Shown: positions 1 through 8,555 of the stretch, piece after piece
Numbering within the stretch: the stretch's first letter is position 1
How the letters are laid out: every line of letters starts with the position of its first letter
Notes under the pieces: model-generated
What the model saw: only the letters and a program-made list of their open reading frames with translations
What the model was told of the DNA's origin: nothing
The model's database searches: none
Program-made: the position numbers and the translations under genes
Assembly: GCA_016179685.1 (NCBI GenBank)
Contig: JACPCR010000116.1
Location: 1-34,815 of the forward strand
Direction: 5' to 3'
Source: Planctomycetota bacterium
GTDB lineage: Bacteria > Planctomycetota > PUPC01 > JACPCR01
Length of the DNA stretch: 34,815 bases

Positions 1-968
<968 letters not shown>

Positions 969-1018
969 TTGAATGCCCCTCTAGGCTTATTGGCAGAAAT
1001 TTTAATGAGCAAAAATCG

Positions 1019-1046
1019 ATTATAACTTCGGCGAAGGGCCTGTCAA
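1019..1046 (-). promoter_or_regulatory. Perfect sigma70-type promoter for the surface protein
   Basis: On the minus strand TTGACA (1046-1041) is followed after 16 bases by TATAAT (1024-1019). Both hexamers match the consensus at all six positions. Transcription would start near 1012, giving a leader of about 44 nt before the GTG at 968. Confidence 0.72.
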
Positions 1047-1060
1047 GTTGCTGTGATGCA

Positions 1061-1230
1061 GACGTAAGCGGGGGCCGCGTGACGGGCATGCCAGCGCGGC
1101 GCTGGCAGCGTTCCGAGGGCGGCCAAGGGCAATCGGTCGATTGAGAGACACGGGAGAGCTTCCTGTCTGCGCCGCGTGGCGGCAGACAGGCCCGCACCGC
1201 GACCCCCGCTTACGTGACCCCCGCTTACGT
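1061..1230. repeat. Hairpin-rich intergenic block with inverted and tandem repeats
   Basis: This lies in the 400-bp divergent gap between the surface gene and mgsA. A 15-bp unit gacccccgcttacgt is repeated in tandem at 1201-1230, and its reverse complement (one mismatch) occurs at 1062-1076. Inside are two strong hairpins: TGCCAGCG/CGCTGGCA at 1089-1107 and CCTGTCTGC/GCAGACAGG at 1162-1190. No open frame here looks coding. Confidence 0.75.
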
Positions 1231-1259
1231 CTGAACTGCAGGTCAATAGTGATGATCCC

Positions 1260-1288
1260 TTGACGTGTCTGAAATGCAGTGGTAGTAT
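1260..1288 (+). promoter_or_regulatory. Promoter of the methylamine (mgs-mgd-gmaS) operon
   Basis: TTGACG at 1260-1265, a 17-base spacer and TAGTAT at 1283-1288 form a good sigma70-like promoter 80 bases upstream of mgsA. No operator was identified. Confidence 0.55.
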
Positions 1289-1368
1289 CCCGTCTCTTTT
1301 CCTGCGGGACTCGCCCTCAGCCAGCGATTTAGGCCTGATGGCTCCGTTTCTTCCTAGAAGCAAACCCT

Positions 1369-2277
1369 ATGTGCGGGATTGTTGGTTACTTGAACCGGGG
1401 TAAGAAAACAAAGCAGCCACTCGGCCTGACGCTCTACAAGATGCTGGGCGCGCTGGGCTGCCGGGGGCCAGACTCTGCGGGTGTTGCCCTCTTTACACAT
1501 GGGCATCGGGGCGCCCTGATCGTCAGAGTGAAGCTTGCCGAGGGAAACGGCCATGACGGGCTGGCCGAGTCGGTTGTGCAGGGGGTGGCCGCCGTGGGCC
1601 GGGTGAAGACCTTCTCGACGCAGCAGGGCTACTTGCGTCTCGTCCTGGATTACCGCGGCGACGTCAGGCCCGTGGAGCGGCTGATCGAGTCCATGCACAA
1701 GGACGTCGAGGTGGTCAGCATGGGGCGTAGCCTGGAGATCATCAAGCAGGTGGGCACGCCAGAGAATCTTGACAGCGCCTACGGAATTTCGGGCCTCGAA
1801 GGGACTCACGGAGTGGGGCACACACGCCTATCGACCGAATCCCGCGTTGATTTGAGCCATTCGCAGCCGTTCTGGGCGCATGGGCACCCGGACGTAGCCG
1901 TCGTGCACAACGGCCACATCACCAATTATCACAAGATGCGCAGGCGCTACGAGCAGAAAGGCGTCCGGTTCTACACGGAGAATGATTCGGAGATCATCGG
2001 GGTCTATCTGGCCCAGCGACTCTCCGAGGGGCTGGAGTTGAAGGAAGCGCTGAAGGCGTCGCTGGTGGACCTCGATGGTTCCTTCAGTTATCTGGCGGCC
2101 ACCGCGCGACAGGTCGGTTTTGCCAAGGACCCCTTCGCCTTCAAGCCACTTCTGTTTGCAGAGACGGATACCGCCGTGGTGGTCGCAACGGAAGAAATGG
2201 CCATCCGATCGGGCTTGACGGGACGTTACGTGGTCCGTGAGGCACAGGCCAGGGAAGTGCGCGTATGGTCGAGATAG
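1369..2277 (+). CDS. mgsA: N-methylglutamate synthase subunit A, class II glutamine amidotransferase
   Basis: The 302-residue protein begins MCGIVGY, so Cys2 becomes the N-terminal nucleophile of a class II (Ntn) glutamine amidotransferase; the CRGPDSAG segment near residues 31-38 is also typical. It matches the separate amidotransferase subunit of GlxB/MgsA type rather than full-length glutamate synthase. In the N-methylglutamate pathway this subunit is expected to handle the gamma-glutamyl amide substrate, releasing methylamine for transfer to 2-oxoglutarate on the partner FMN subunit. It is the first gene of the operon; no strong Shine-Dalgarno precedes the ATG, but the Cys2 requirement fixes the start. 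Its end overlaps mgsB by 13 nt. The amidotransferase fold is certain; the methylamine role rests on the complete downstream pathway. Confidence 0.88.
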   Translation: MCGIVGYLNRGKKTKQPLGLTLYKMLGALGCRGPDSAGVALFTHGHRGALIVRVKLAEGNGHDGLAESVVQGVAAVGRVKTFSTQQGYLRLVLDYRGDVRPVERLIESMHKDVEVVSMGRSLEIIKQVGTPENLDSAYGISGLEGTHGVGHTRLSTESRVDLSHSQPFWAHGHPDVAVVHNGHITNYHKMRRRYEQKGVRFYTENDSEIIGVYLAQRLSEGLELKEALKASLVDLDGSFSYLAATARQVGFAKDPFAFKPLLFAETDTAVVVATEEMAIRSGLTGRYVVREAQAREVRVWSR

Positions 2278-2975
2278 ACGGCGAAGGAAGGACGACTCGC
2301 GAGATCAACTCGGCGGTCCAGGAAGCCGTGTCCCACGGGGCGGACGACATCCGGGTCAGGAACACGGGAGGCCGTCATAATCTGGGGGTGGCGATTCTCC
2401 GGCCGGTCCGGCTCACTCTGGACGGAAGCGTGGGCTACTACTGTGCAGGCCTGAGCGACGGTCCCTCGGTCGAGGTGTCGGGGAGCGCGGGCTGGGGCCT
2501 GGCGGAATCCATGATGAACGGCATGATCACGGTCCGGGGCCACGCGGGCAACGGGGCCGGCGCCGCGATGCGCGGCGGCATCATCGTGGTTCACGGGGAT
2601 GCCGCCGCCCGCGCCGGCGTCTCCATGAAGGGCGGGACTATTCTGATCGGCGGCAACTGCGGCTACATGGCAGGCTTCATGGCCCAGAAGGGCGTCCTGG
2701 TGGTTTGCGGCGACACCGGCGAGGCCTTTGCTGATTCGATGTACGAGGCCGCCTGTTTCGTGGGCGGCAAGATTGGCGAGCTCGGCAACGACGCAGTCAT
2801 CGAGAAGCCGTCCCCGGATGACCTCGAGCTTCTGGAAAGCCTGCTGTCGAAGCACTTCGGCCGGAAGCTCAAGAATCTGAAGGCGAGGCTGCGAGCCTTC
2901 CAGAAGGTCGTAGCGGGCCGGAAGCTGTGGAACTTTGACAAGAGGGAGTGGAAGACCTGGAAGGAAGCCCTATGA
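2265..2975 (+). CDS. mgsB: N-methylglutamate synthase subunit B, GXGXG domain
   Basis: The 236-residue protein is a stand-alone version of the GXGXG (right-handed beta-helix) domain at the C-terminus of glutamate synthase. Glycine-rich turns recur through residues about 85-180 (for example RGHAGNGAGAAMRGG and GGNCGYMAGFMAQKG). In glutamate synthase this domain helps shape the structural core between amidotransferase and synthase sites. The ATG at 2265 overlaps the mgsA stop and is preceded by AGGGAAG 7 nt upstream, suggesting translational coupling. With mgsA and mgsC it makes the three-subunit synthase. A glxC-like role in another glutamate-synthase-like enzyme is the alternative name for the same family. 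Confidence 0.88.
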   Translation: MVEIDGEGRTTREINSAVQEAVSHGADDIRVRNTGGRHNLGVAILRPVRLTLDGSVGYYCAGLSDGPSVEVSGSAGWGLAESMMNGMITVRGHAGNGAGAAMRGGIIVVHGDAAARAGVSMKGGTILIGGNCGYMAGFMAQKGVLVVCGDTGEAFADSMYEAACFVGGKIGELGNDAVIEKPSPDDLELLESLLSKHFGRKLKNLKARLRAFQKVVAGRKLWNFDKREWKTWKEAL

Positions 2976-2983
2976 GATTTTTG

Positions 2984-3008
2984 GCGGTCACGCCAATTGC
3001 CTGACCGC
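2984..3008 (+). promoter_or_regulatory. Alternative hairpins between mgsB and mgsC
   Basis: GCGGTCA (2984-2990) can pair with TGACCGC (3002-3008). TTGGCG at 2981-2986 can instead pair with CGCCAA at 2991-2996. The two structures are mutually exclusive and lie just before the mgsC start. A function in tuning translation is only a possibility. Confidence 0.35.
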
Positions 3009-3030
3009 TAAAAATGTCATACATAGAGAA

Positions 3031-4416
3031 ATGAAGCTGCCCACGATGCAAGACGTCCCTGACCATCCCCAACACCTTCAGACCAGCGGAATTTTCACGC
3101 CTGAAGTCATCGAAGACATCCAGGTGAAGGCTGAGCTAGGGCGTTACCGTATTCGTGGCTTCGGGACGCTCCGGGAGCGGCGGTGGGCCACCTTCGACGA
3201 CCTGACGTTCATCCCATGCACCCTGACGCGCATCCCGCTGGAGGGTTATCGGGAGCGCTGCTCGACGAAGACGACGTTGGGGACTCGTTTCGCCAAGAAG
3301 CCGGTCGAGCTGGACATTCCCGTCATGATCACGGGGATGAGCTGGGGTGCGTTGAGTTATCATGCGAAGGTGGCCCTGGCCAAAGGGGCGGCCATGGTCG
3401 GCTCGTCGAATACGACGGGTGACGGCGGCATGCTGATGGCGGAACGGGAAAGCAGCCGGACCTTGGTTTACGAGGTTCTTCCATCCCGGTACGGAATCGA
3501 TGTCCATCATTTGAAGATGGCGGACGCCATCGAGTTGACCATCGGCCAGGGTGCGAAGCCCGGCACGGGGGGTCTGCTGCTCGGTTCGAAGGTTTCGGAC
3601 ACGATTGCGCGGCAGCGGGACCTGCCGATCGGAGTGGATCAGAGGAGTCCGGCCCGGCATCCCGATTTTCTGGGCCCGGACGACATGATCATCAAGATTG
3701 AGGAGCTGAGGGAAGCGACGGAGTGGAAGGTGCCCCTTTTCGTCAAGATGGGGGCTACCCGGGTTTTCGACGACGTGAAGCTGGCGGCCAAGGCGGGAGC
3801 TGACGTGATTGTCGTGGACGGGATGGAGGGCGGGACGGGTGCCTCGGTGGACATCTGCCAGGAGCACACGGGGATACCGACGCTGGCTGCGATGTGCGAG
3901 GCCCGTGCCGCGCTCGAAGACGTCAAGCTCTACGGCGAGGTGCAGCTCATCATTGCCGGGGGCATCCGGAACGGGGTCGATGCCGCCAAGGCGATGGCTC
4001 TGGGTGCGGACGCGGTCTATATCGGCACGGCGGCCCTGATCTCGCTCAATTGCAACAAGCCTCTTCACGTCGAGGACTATCGCAAGCTGGGTACCGAGCC
4101 CTATCACTGCCACCACTGCCACACGGGCCGGTGTCCGGTGGGGATTACCACCCAGGACCCTGAGCTGATGAAGCGACTCGACATCGAGGAAGGGGCGCAT
4201 CGCGTCGCGAACCTGCTCAAGGCCATGACCTCTGAAATCCAGGTTCTCGCCCGCGCCTGCGGGAAAGCCAACGTTCACGATCTCGAGCCGGAGGACCTGC
4301 GGGCTCTGACCCTGGAAGCCTCCATGGTCTGCGGCATCCCCCTGGCCGGGACGAATCGCGTCTTCGGCGGCGGACCGGGCTGGTCCGAGCGCCATGCGCC
4401 TCCAGGCGAGCGATAG
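3031..4416 (+). CDS. mgsC: N-methylglutamate synthase subunit C, FMN-binding glutamate synthase domain
   Basis: The 461-residue protein is the FMN/iron-sulfur synthase subunit of glutamate-synthase type (GlxD/MgsC). It has the barrel segments GMSWGALS, SSNTTGDGG, GQGAKPGTGG, VDGMEGGTGA and GGIRNGVDAAKA, and a cysteine cluster C360-x2-C363-x4-C368 (CHHCHTGRC) expected to bind a [3Fe-4S] centre. In the pathway it forms N-methylglutamate from 2-oxoglutarate and the methylamine released by MgsA. The start at 3031 (MKLPTMQ) sits just before the conserved FTPEVIEDIQ region. The frame stays open upstream to 2935 across the end of mgsB, but that part is not family-like. A long heptamer array separates it from mgdB. 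Confidence 0.9.
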   Translation: MKLPTMQDVPDHPQHLQTSGIFTPEVIEDIQVKAELGRYRIRGFGTLRERRWATFDDLTFIPCTLTRIPLEGYRERCSTKTTLGTRFAKKPVELDIPVMITGMSWGALSYHAKVALAKGAAMVGSSNTTGDGGMLMAERESSRTLVYEVLPSRYGIDVHHLKMADAIELTIGQGAKPGTGGLLLGSKVSDTIARQRDLPIGVDQRSPARHPDFLGPDDMIIKIEELREATEWKVPLFVKMGATRVFDDVKLAAKAGADVIVVDGMEGGTGASVDICQEHTGIPTLAAMCEARAALEDVKLYGEVQLIIAGGIRNGVDAAKAMALGADAVYIGTAALISLNCNKPLHVEDYRKLGTEPYHCHHCHTGRCPVGITTQDPELMKRLDIEEGAHRVANLLKAMTSEIQVLARACGKANVHDLEPEDLRALTLEASMVCGIPLAGTNRVFGGGPGWSERHAPPGER

Positions 4417-4420
4417 CCAG

Positions 4421-4588
4421 GTCAGGTGTCAGGTGTCAGGTGTCAGGTGTCAGGTGTCAGGTGTCGGGTGTCAGGTGTCAGGTGTCAGGTGTCAGGTGTC
4501 AGGTGTCAGGTGTCAGGTGTCAGGTGTCAGGTGTCAGGTGTCAGGTGTCGGGTGTCAGGTGTCGGGTGTCAGGTGTCGGGTGTCAGGT
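4421..4588 (+). repeat. 24-unit heptamer (GTCAGGT) tandem array inside the operon
   Basis: Exactly 24 head-to-tail 7-bp units fill this stretch; units 7, 19, 21 and 23 read GTCGGGT and the rest GTCAGGT. The same heptamer occurs as short runs in the dispersed elements near 16740, 25740 and 30133, so the array looks like a local expansion of that element. Because 7 is not a multiple of 3 the array reads open in frame, but nothing else supports a protein. Confidence 0.95.
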
Positions 4589-4632
4589 GATCTGAATCCT
4601 GACCTTGGGAAGTGCATCTTGGAGATCGAACG

Positions 4633-4908
4633 GTGTCATTTCTGATCCCCTGTCCCAACTGCGGTGAGCGGAGCGTCTACGAATTCCGTTTCGGCGCTGA
4701 AGTCAAGAGCCGGCCATCGGCGGGCTCTCCCAGCGAAGATTGGCTGCGCTACACGTACGTGAAGCAGAACGAGTCAGGAGTCCAGAAGGAGTGGTGGTAT
4801 CACCGTATGGGATGCCGGCAGTGGTTCATCGCAGTCCGCAACACGGCCACCAATGAAGTCTTGAGCACGTCCTTGCCAGAGGAGAAGCCGGGTGGCACAT
4901 CCAGTTGA
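4633..4908 (+). CDS. mgdB: N-methylglutamate dehydrogenase, sarcosine oxidase delta-like subunit
   Basis: The 91-residue protein matches SoxD-type delta subunits: LIPCPNCGERS at the N-terminus, then the conserved EWWYHRMGCRQWFIAVRNT segment. The CPNCG cysteines with the later His and Cys correspond to the zinc site known in the delta subunit of heterotetrameric sarcosine oxidase. The GTG at 4633 is chosen because GGAG lies 8 nt upstream and it gives the family's usual N-terminus. It overlaps the alpha-subunit gene by 17 nt. In this setting it belongs to N-methylglutamate dehydrogenase rather than sarcosine oxidase, because synthase and gmaS genes flank it. Confidence 0.87.
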   Translation: MSFLIPCPNCGERSVYEFRFGAEVKSRPSAGSPSEDWLRYTYVKQNESGVQKEWWYHRMGCRQWFIAVRNTATNEVLSTSLPEEKPGGTSS

Positions 4909-7792
4909 TCCCTCCCCGCCCGGGCACCCGGGCGGCGCATCCGAGGGGGTCTGTCCAATCACGATCTTCTTCGATGGGAAGCCGATTTCGGCCCAGCCGG
5001 GAGACACCGTCGCCTCGGCCCTGTATCGTTGCGGCGTTCGCATCTTCAGCCGCAGCTTCAAGTATCACCGGCCCCGCGGACTCCTTTGCGGCTCCGGCCA
5101 CTGCCCGAACTGCCTGATGACCGTCGACGGCATCCCGAACGTTCGCACCTGCATCACACGGGTTCACGATGGTCAAAAGGTCCGGCATCAGAATGCGACA
5201 CCTTCTCTGGAGAACGACTGGCTCTCCGTTTCGGGGTTTTTCAGTTGGCTCATGCCGGTCGGCTTTTATTACAAGACTTTCACGCATCCTCTGGTCTGGC
5301 GAGGCGTCGAGCCTCTGATCCGAAAGGTGGCCGGCCTCGGCGAGGTCTCCCCCGAGCCTGCGGCGGACGCGGGCTCGGAGTCCCACCCGGAACACGGAAG
5401 CACGGGCGCAGGTCCGGCCTACGCGCACATCTTCTGGCACACGGAGGTCGCGGTGGTCGGAGGGGGGCCTGCGGGCCTTCTCGCTGCCTTGCAGGCGGCG
5501 CGTTCGGGCGGCCGCGTGGTGCTGATCGACGACCAACCGGAGCTGGGCGGCCACCTCAGATTCCAGGGGAAGGGGCGGCATTCCGGCGAGTGGGTCATGC
5601 CCGATGGCCAGGACCTCTCGGGCCTGAGCGGGCCGGACCTCGCCCGGAAGATGGCCGAGCAGGTCGTGAAAGAGCCCCGCATCCGCGTCTTGCAGGACTC
5701 GACCTGCTTCGGGCTCTATGAAGGCCGACTGTTGGGCGTGCTTCAGAAGCTGGCCGGCGGACAACGCACGGCGAACGGCTCGCCCTCGGCGGGACATTCC
5801 CAGGCACTGGAGAGGTTGATTTACCTCCGGACGCAGCGCCTGGTGGTCGCCACAGGCGCTTATGAGGCCCTGCCCCTGTTCGAGAACAACGACCTGCCAG
5901 GGGTCATGCTGCGGAGCGCGGCACAGCGCCTGGCCCATCTGCACGGGGTTCAGCCCGGGAAGAGGGCCGTGATCGTCTCGGAGCAGGCGGACGGCGGGCC
6001 GGTGGCGGCGGACTTGAAGGTGGCGGGAGTGGAGATCGAGGCCGTCATACCGCGCCGGGAACTCGTTTCGGCCCTCGGAAGGAAACACATCAAGGGCATC
6101 CGAACCACGCGAGGAGACCTGGCTTGCGATCTCCTGGTCCTGGAGGGGGACCGTGTACCTGATGCGGGCCTGATCGCACAGGCTGGCGGAAGCCTCCGGT
6201 GGGAAGAGGGTCAGAGGGCGTTCCTGCCCGGAGAGATGCCTCCCTTCGTCACCGTTGTTGGCGAGGCCGCGGGCATCCAACCGAACCCGGAGGCCCCGCT
6301 TCCCGGCCCATGCTCGAAGAAAACCTTCGTGTGCGTGTGCGAGGATGTGACGGTGAAGGACCTGTGCGACGCCGTCCAGGAGGGATTCGACCACATACAG
6401 ACCCTCAAGCGTTACAGCACGGTGACCATGGGACCCTGCCAGGGGCGGATGTGCCAGCTCAGCTCCATTGCCGTCTGCGCCCGGCAAACCGGCAGGGCCA
6501 TGGAGCAGACGGGGACAACGACCTCCCGGCCGCCGACCCTGCCCATCTCTCTGGGTTCCCTGGCGGGCCCCCGCCATCACCCGGTTCGCCGCACTCCCCT
6601 GCATCCTTGTCACGAGGCGCTCGGCTGCACCTGGATGGACATGGGGGACTGGAAGAGGCCTCACCATTATCCTGCCCCGGCAGCCGAGCCCGGCGCATCG
6701 GGCCATGGAGCGACCCCGGCGCACACTTCCACCTCTCACTCGCATCACCTTCCCACCTTTGTGGAAGCCGAGTATCGGGCCGTGCGGGAGCGAGTCGGCA
6801 TCATTGATGTCAGCACGCTTGGCAGGCTCGACGTCAGAGGCAAGGACGCGCCGAAACTTCTCGATAAGGTCTACACGAATCGCCTCTCGGACATGAAACT
6901 GGGCCGGGTGCGGCACGCCGCCCTGTGCGACGAGGCTGGCATCCTGCTGGATGATGGGACCGTTTCCAGGCTGGCGGAAGACCATTATTTCATCACGACC
7001 TCCACGGGGAACATCGAGTTCGTGCAGCAGTGGCTGGAATGGTGGATGGCCGGCGCCGGCTGGTGCGTACACGTCACCAATGTCACCGGCGGCCTGGCCG
7101 CCGTCAATGTGGCAGGTCCCAAGGCTCGTGAGACGCTTGCCGGCCTTACCGGAACATCGCTCGAGACCGCTGCATTCCCTTACATGAACTGCCGCCAGGC
7201 CGACGTCGGCGGCGTCCCCTGCCTCATGCTCCGGATTGGCTTCGTGGGCGAGACCGGATGGGAACTGCATTTCCCGGCGGAATACGGGGAGTACCTGTGG
7301 GATTTGGTGATGAAGGAGGGACAGCCATTCGGCATCGGGGCCTTCGGCGTGGAGACCCAGAGGCTTCTCCGCCTGGAAAAAAAGCACGTCATCGTCGGCG
7401 TCGATACGGATGCGACGAGCAACCCCATGGACGCGGACATGGCCTGGGTCGCCAAGCTGGACAAGGAGGACTTCATCGGCAAAGCCGCCATCCTGAGGTT
7501 TCAGGCCAGGCTTGCCACGGGCCAGAGCGAACGGCTCGTCGGTTTCGTCATGGAAGATGACAGCGTGCCGCTGGACGGGAGCGCCGTGGTGCACGGTGGC
7601 CGGCCGGCCGGCCGCGTCACGAGTTGCCGCTTCTCCCCCTCGATCGGCAGGGGCATCGGTCTGGCGTGGATACCTTCCGCCCTCGCCCACGCGGGGCGGC
7701 ATTTTTCCATTCACGTCAATGGCCAACTGGGTCAGGCCCGCGTCACCTTCCAACCCTTCTATGACCCGGAGGGGAAGCGTCTCCGGATGTAA
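4892..7792 (+). CDS. mgdC: N-methylglutamate dehydrogenase, sarcosine oxidase alpha-like subunit
   Basis: The 966-residue subunit has the SoxA layout. An N-terminal [2Fe-2S]-like domain has Cys66, Cys71, Cys74 and Cys87. A Rossmann dinucleotide-binding segment (VGGGPAGLLAA, about 189-199) follows, then a second cysteine cluster (VCVCEDVT near 480 and GPCQGRMC near 513), and a C-terminal aminomethyltransferase (GCV_T) domain from about residue 620. The last domain is where tetrahydrofolate accepts the methyl carbon as methylene-tetrahydrofolate. A His/Pro/Ala-rich linker near 590-620 separates the oxidoreductase half from the folate half. The GTG start has GGAG 7 nt upstream. An 18-bp near-palindrome (7793-7810) abuts the stop. 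Full-length and undamaged. Confidence 0.92.
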   Translation: MAHPVDPSPPGHPGGASEGVCPITIFFDGKPISAQPGDTVASALYRCGVRIFSRSFKYHRPRGLLCGSGHCPNCLMTVDGIPNVRTCITRVHDGQKVRHQNATPSLENDWLSVSGFFSWLMPVGFYYKTFTHPLVWRGVEPLIRKVAGLGEVSPEPAADAGSESHPEHGSTGAGPAYAHIFWHTEVAVVGGGPAGLLAALQAARSGGRVVLIDDQPELGGHLRFQGKGRHSGEWVMPDGQDLSGLSGPDLARKMAEQVVKEPRIRVLQDSTCFGLYEGRLLGVLQKLAGGQRTANGSPSAGHSQALERLIYLRTQRLVVATGAYEALPLFENNDLPGVMLRSAAQRLAHLHGVQPGKRAVIVSEQADGGPVAADLKVAGVEIEAVIPRRELVSALGRKHIKGIRTTRGDLACDLLVLEGDRVPDAGLIAQAGGSLRWEEGQRAFLPGEMPPFVTVVGEAAGIQPNPEAPLPGPCSKKTFVCVCEDVTVKDLCDAVQEGFDHIQTLKRYSTVTMGPCQGRMCQLSSIAVCARQTGRAMEQTGTTTSRPPTLPISLGSLAGPRHHPVRRTPLHPCHEALGCTWMDMGDWKRPHHYPAPAAEPGASGHGATPAHTSTSHSHHLPTFVEAEYRAVRERVGIIDVSTLGRLDVRGKDAPKLLDKVYTNRLSDMKLGRVRHAALCDEAGILLDDGTVSRLAEDHYFITTSTGNIEFVQQWLEWWMAGAGWCVHVTNVTGGLAAVNVAGPKARETLAGLTGTSLETAAFPYMNCRQADVGGVPCLMLRIGFVGETGWELHFPAEYGEYLWDLVMKEGQPFGIGAFGVETQRLLRLEKKHVIVGVDTDATSNPMDADMAWVAKLDKEDFIGKAAILRFQARLATGQSERLVGFVMEDDSVPLDGSAVVHGGRPAGRVTSCRFSPSIGRGIGLAWIPSALAHAGRHFSIHVNGQLGQARVTFQPFYDPEGKRLRM

Positions 7793-7810
7793 GGCCTGAA
7801 GCTTTAGGCC
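7793..7810. repeat. 18-bp near-perfect palindrome after mgdC
   Basis: GGCCT...AGGCC arms surround an AAGCTT core immediately after the mgdC stop, in the 90-bp gap before mgdD. There is no U-tract, so it is not an obvious terminator. It may stabilise or process the mRNA. Confidence 0.4.
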
Positions 7811-7882
7811 ATAGCGAAACGGAATCGAGAGGATGAGAGATCACACAAAACCGAAGGCATTCGAACCAGGCAGTCACTCCGA

Positions 7883-8551
7883 ATGAACCGTACCTTTGCA
7901 CCGGTCCGTCGTTCCGCTCTCCATCACCCGCATCGGCTTCTCGGCGCGGTCATGGAGACATACCAGGGATGGGAGATGCCCAGGGAGTTCCGCCCCGCGG
8001 CCGAGGAAGCGGCTCACGTGCGTTCGGCTGCGGGCCTGTGCGATGTCAGTTGGCTCGTCAAGCTGGATGTGAAGGGGAGGGGCTGGACTCCGGCCTCCTC
8101 CGCGGGCCATACCCTGGACGGAACGGTCTCGCGGTGGCGACTGGCCGCGGGCCACTGGCTCGTGCTGGCGCGCCCGGAGGGGGGCGCGGGGGCGCTGGAG
8201 GGGCTGCAGGCAGCAGAGCGACAACTCCCCTGCCTCCACGTCACCGACGTGACGTCCGTTTATTGCGCTCTCCTGCTCGCCGGACCCCGAAGCCGAGATG
8301 TCCTTGAAAAACTCACCTCCGCCGATGTCTCCGACAGCGGGCTGCCCAATCAGGGGGCCGCTCAGGCCGGCCTGGCCCACGTCCATGCCGCCATCCTTCG
8401 GGAAGACCGAGGTCCCCTTCCTGCTTACCTCTTGCTCGTCCGGCGGGACGTTGCGGAATCGGTCTGGGACGCCGTCAACGAGGCAGGCGGCGAATACGGT
8501 CTGATTCCCTTTGGATTCTCTGCGGCGGAGCACCTCGGGGCGGGGGTCTGA
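7883..8551 (+). CDS. mgdD: N-methylglutamate dehydrogenase, sarcosine oxidase gamma-like subunit
   Basis: The 222-residue protein resembles SoxG, the small folate-domain-like subunit: a divergent aminomethyltransferase-type fold with GLCDVSWLVKLDVKG near residues 50-64, VTDVTSVYCALLLAGPRSRDVLEKLTS in the middle, and an FG-rich end. In the heterotetramer it packs against the alpha and beta subunits. The ATG at 7883 begins MNRTFAPVRRS. The stop is 4 nt before the mgdA start, so the two are likely coupled. Divergent sequence is normal for this subunit; identity rests on both sequence and position. Confidence 0.82.
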   Translation: MNRTFAPVRRSALHHPHRLLGAVMETYQGWEMPREFRPAAEEAAHVRSAAGLCDVSWLVKLDVKGRGWTPASSAGHTLDGTVSRWRLAAGHWLVLARPEGGAGALEGLQAAERQLPCLHVTDVTSVYCALLLAGPRSRDVLEKLTSADVSDSGLPNQGAAQAGLAHVHAAILREDRGPLPAYLLLVRRDVAESVWDAVNEAGGEYGLIPFGFSAAEHLGAGV

Positions 8552-8555
8552 GGAC

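Noticed and set aside
2935..3030. N-terminal extension of mgsC
   Set aside because: The frame is open, but this stretch overlaps mgsB and holds alternative hairpins; family similarity begins after 3031.
3136..4395. A 419-codon minus-strand frame
   Set aside because: It is a shadow of mgsC with no family features.
4421..4588. CRISPR array
   Set aside because: Units are 7 bp, contiguous, with no spacers and no cas genes.
4394..4645. Open frame of CQVSGVR repeats
   Set aside because: It is produced by the 7-bp array, which is open in frame because it contains no stop words. Nothing supports translation.
4826..7753. A 975-codon open frame on the minus strand
   Set aside because: It lies exactly opposite mgdC, whose domains and cofactor motifs are clear. 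Long antisense frames are expected in GC-rich genes, and its translation is Arg/Pro/His/Gly-rich without recognisable folds.
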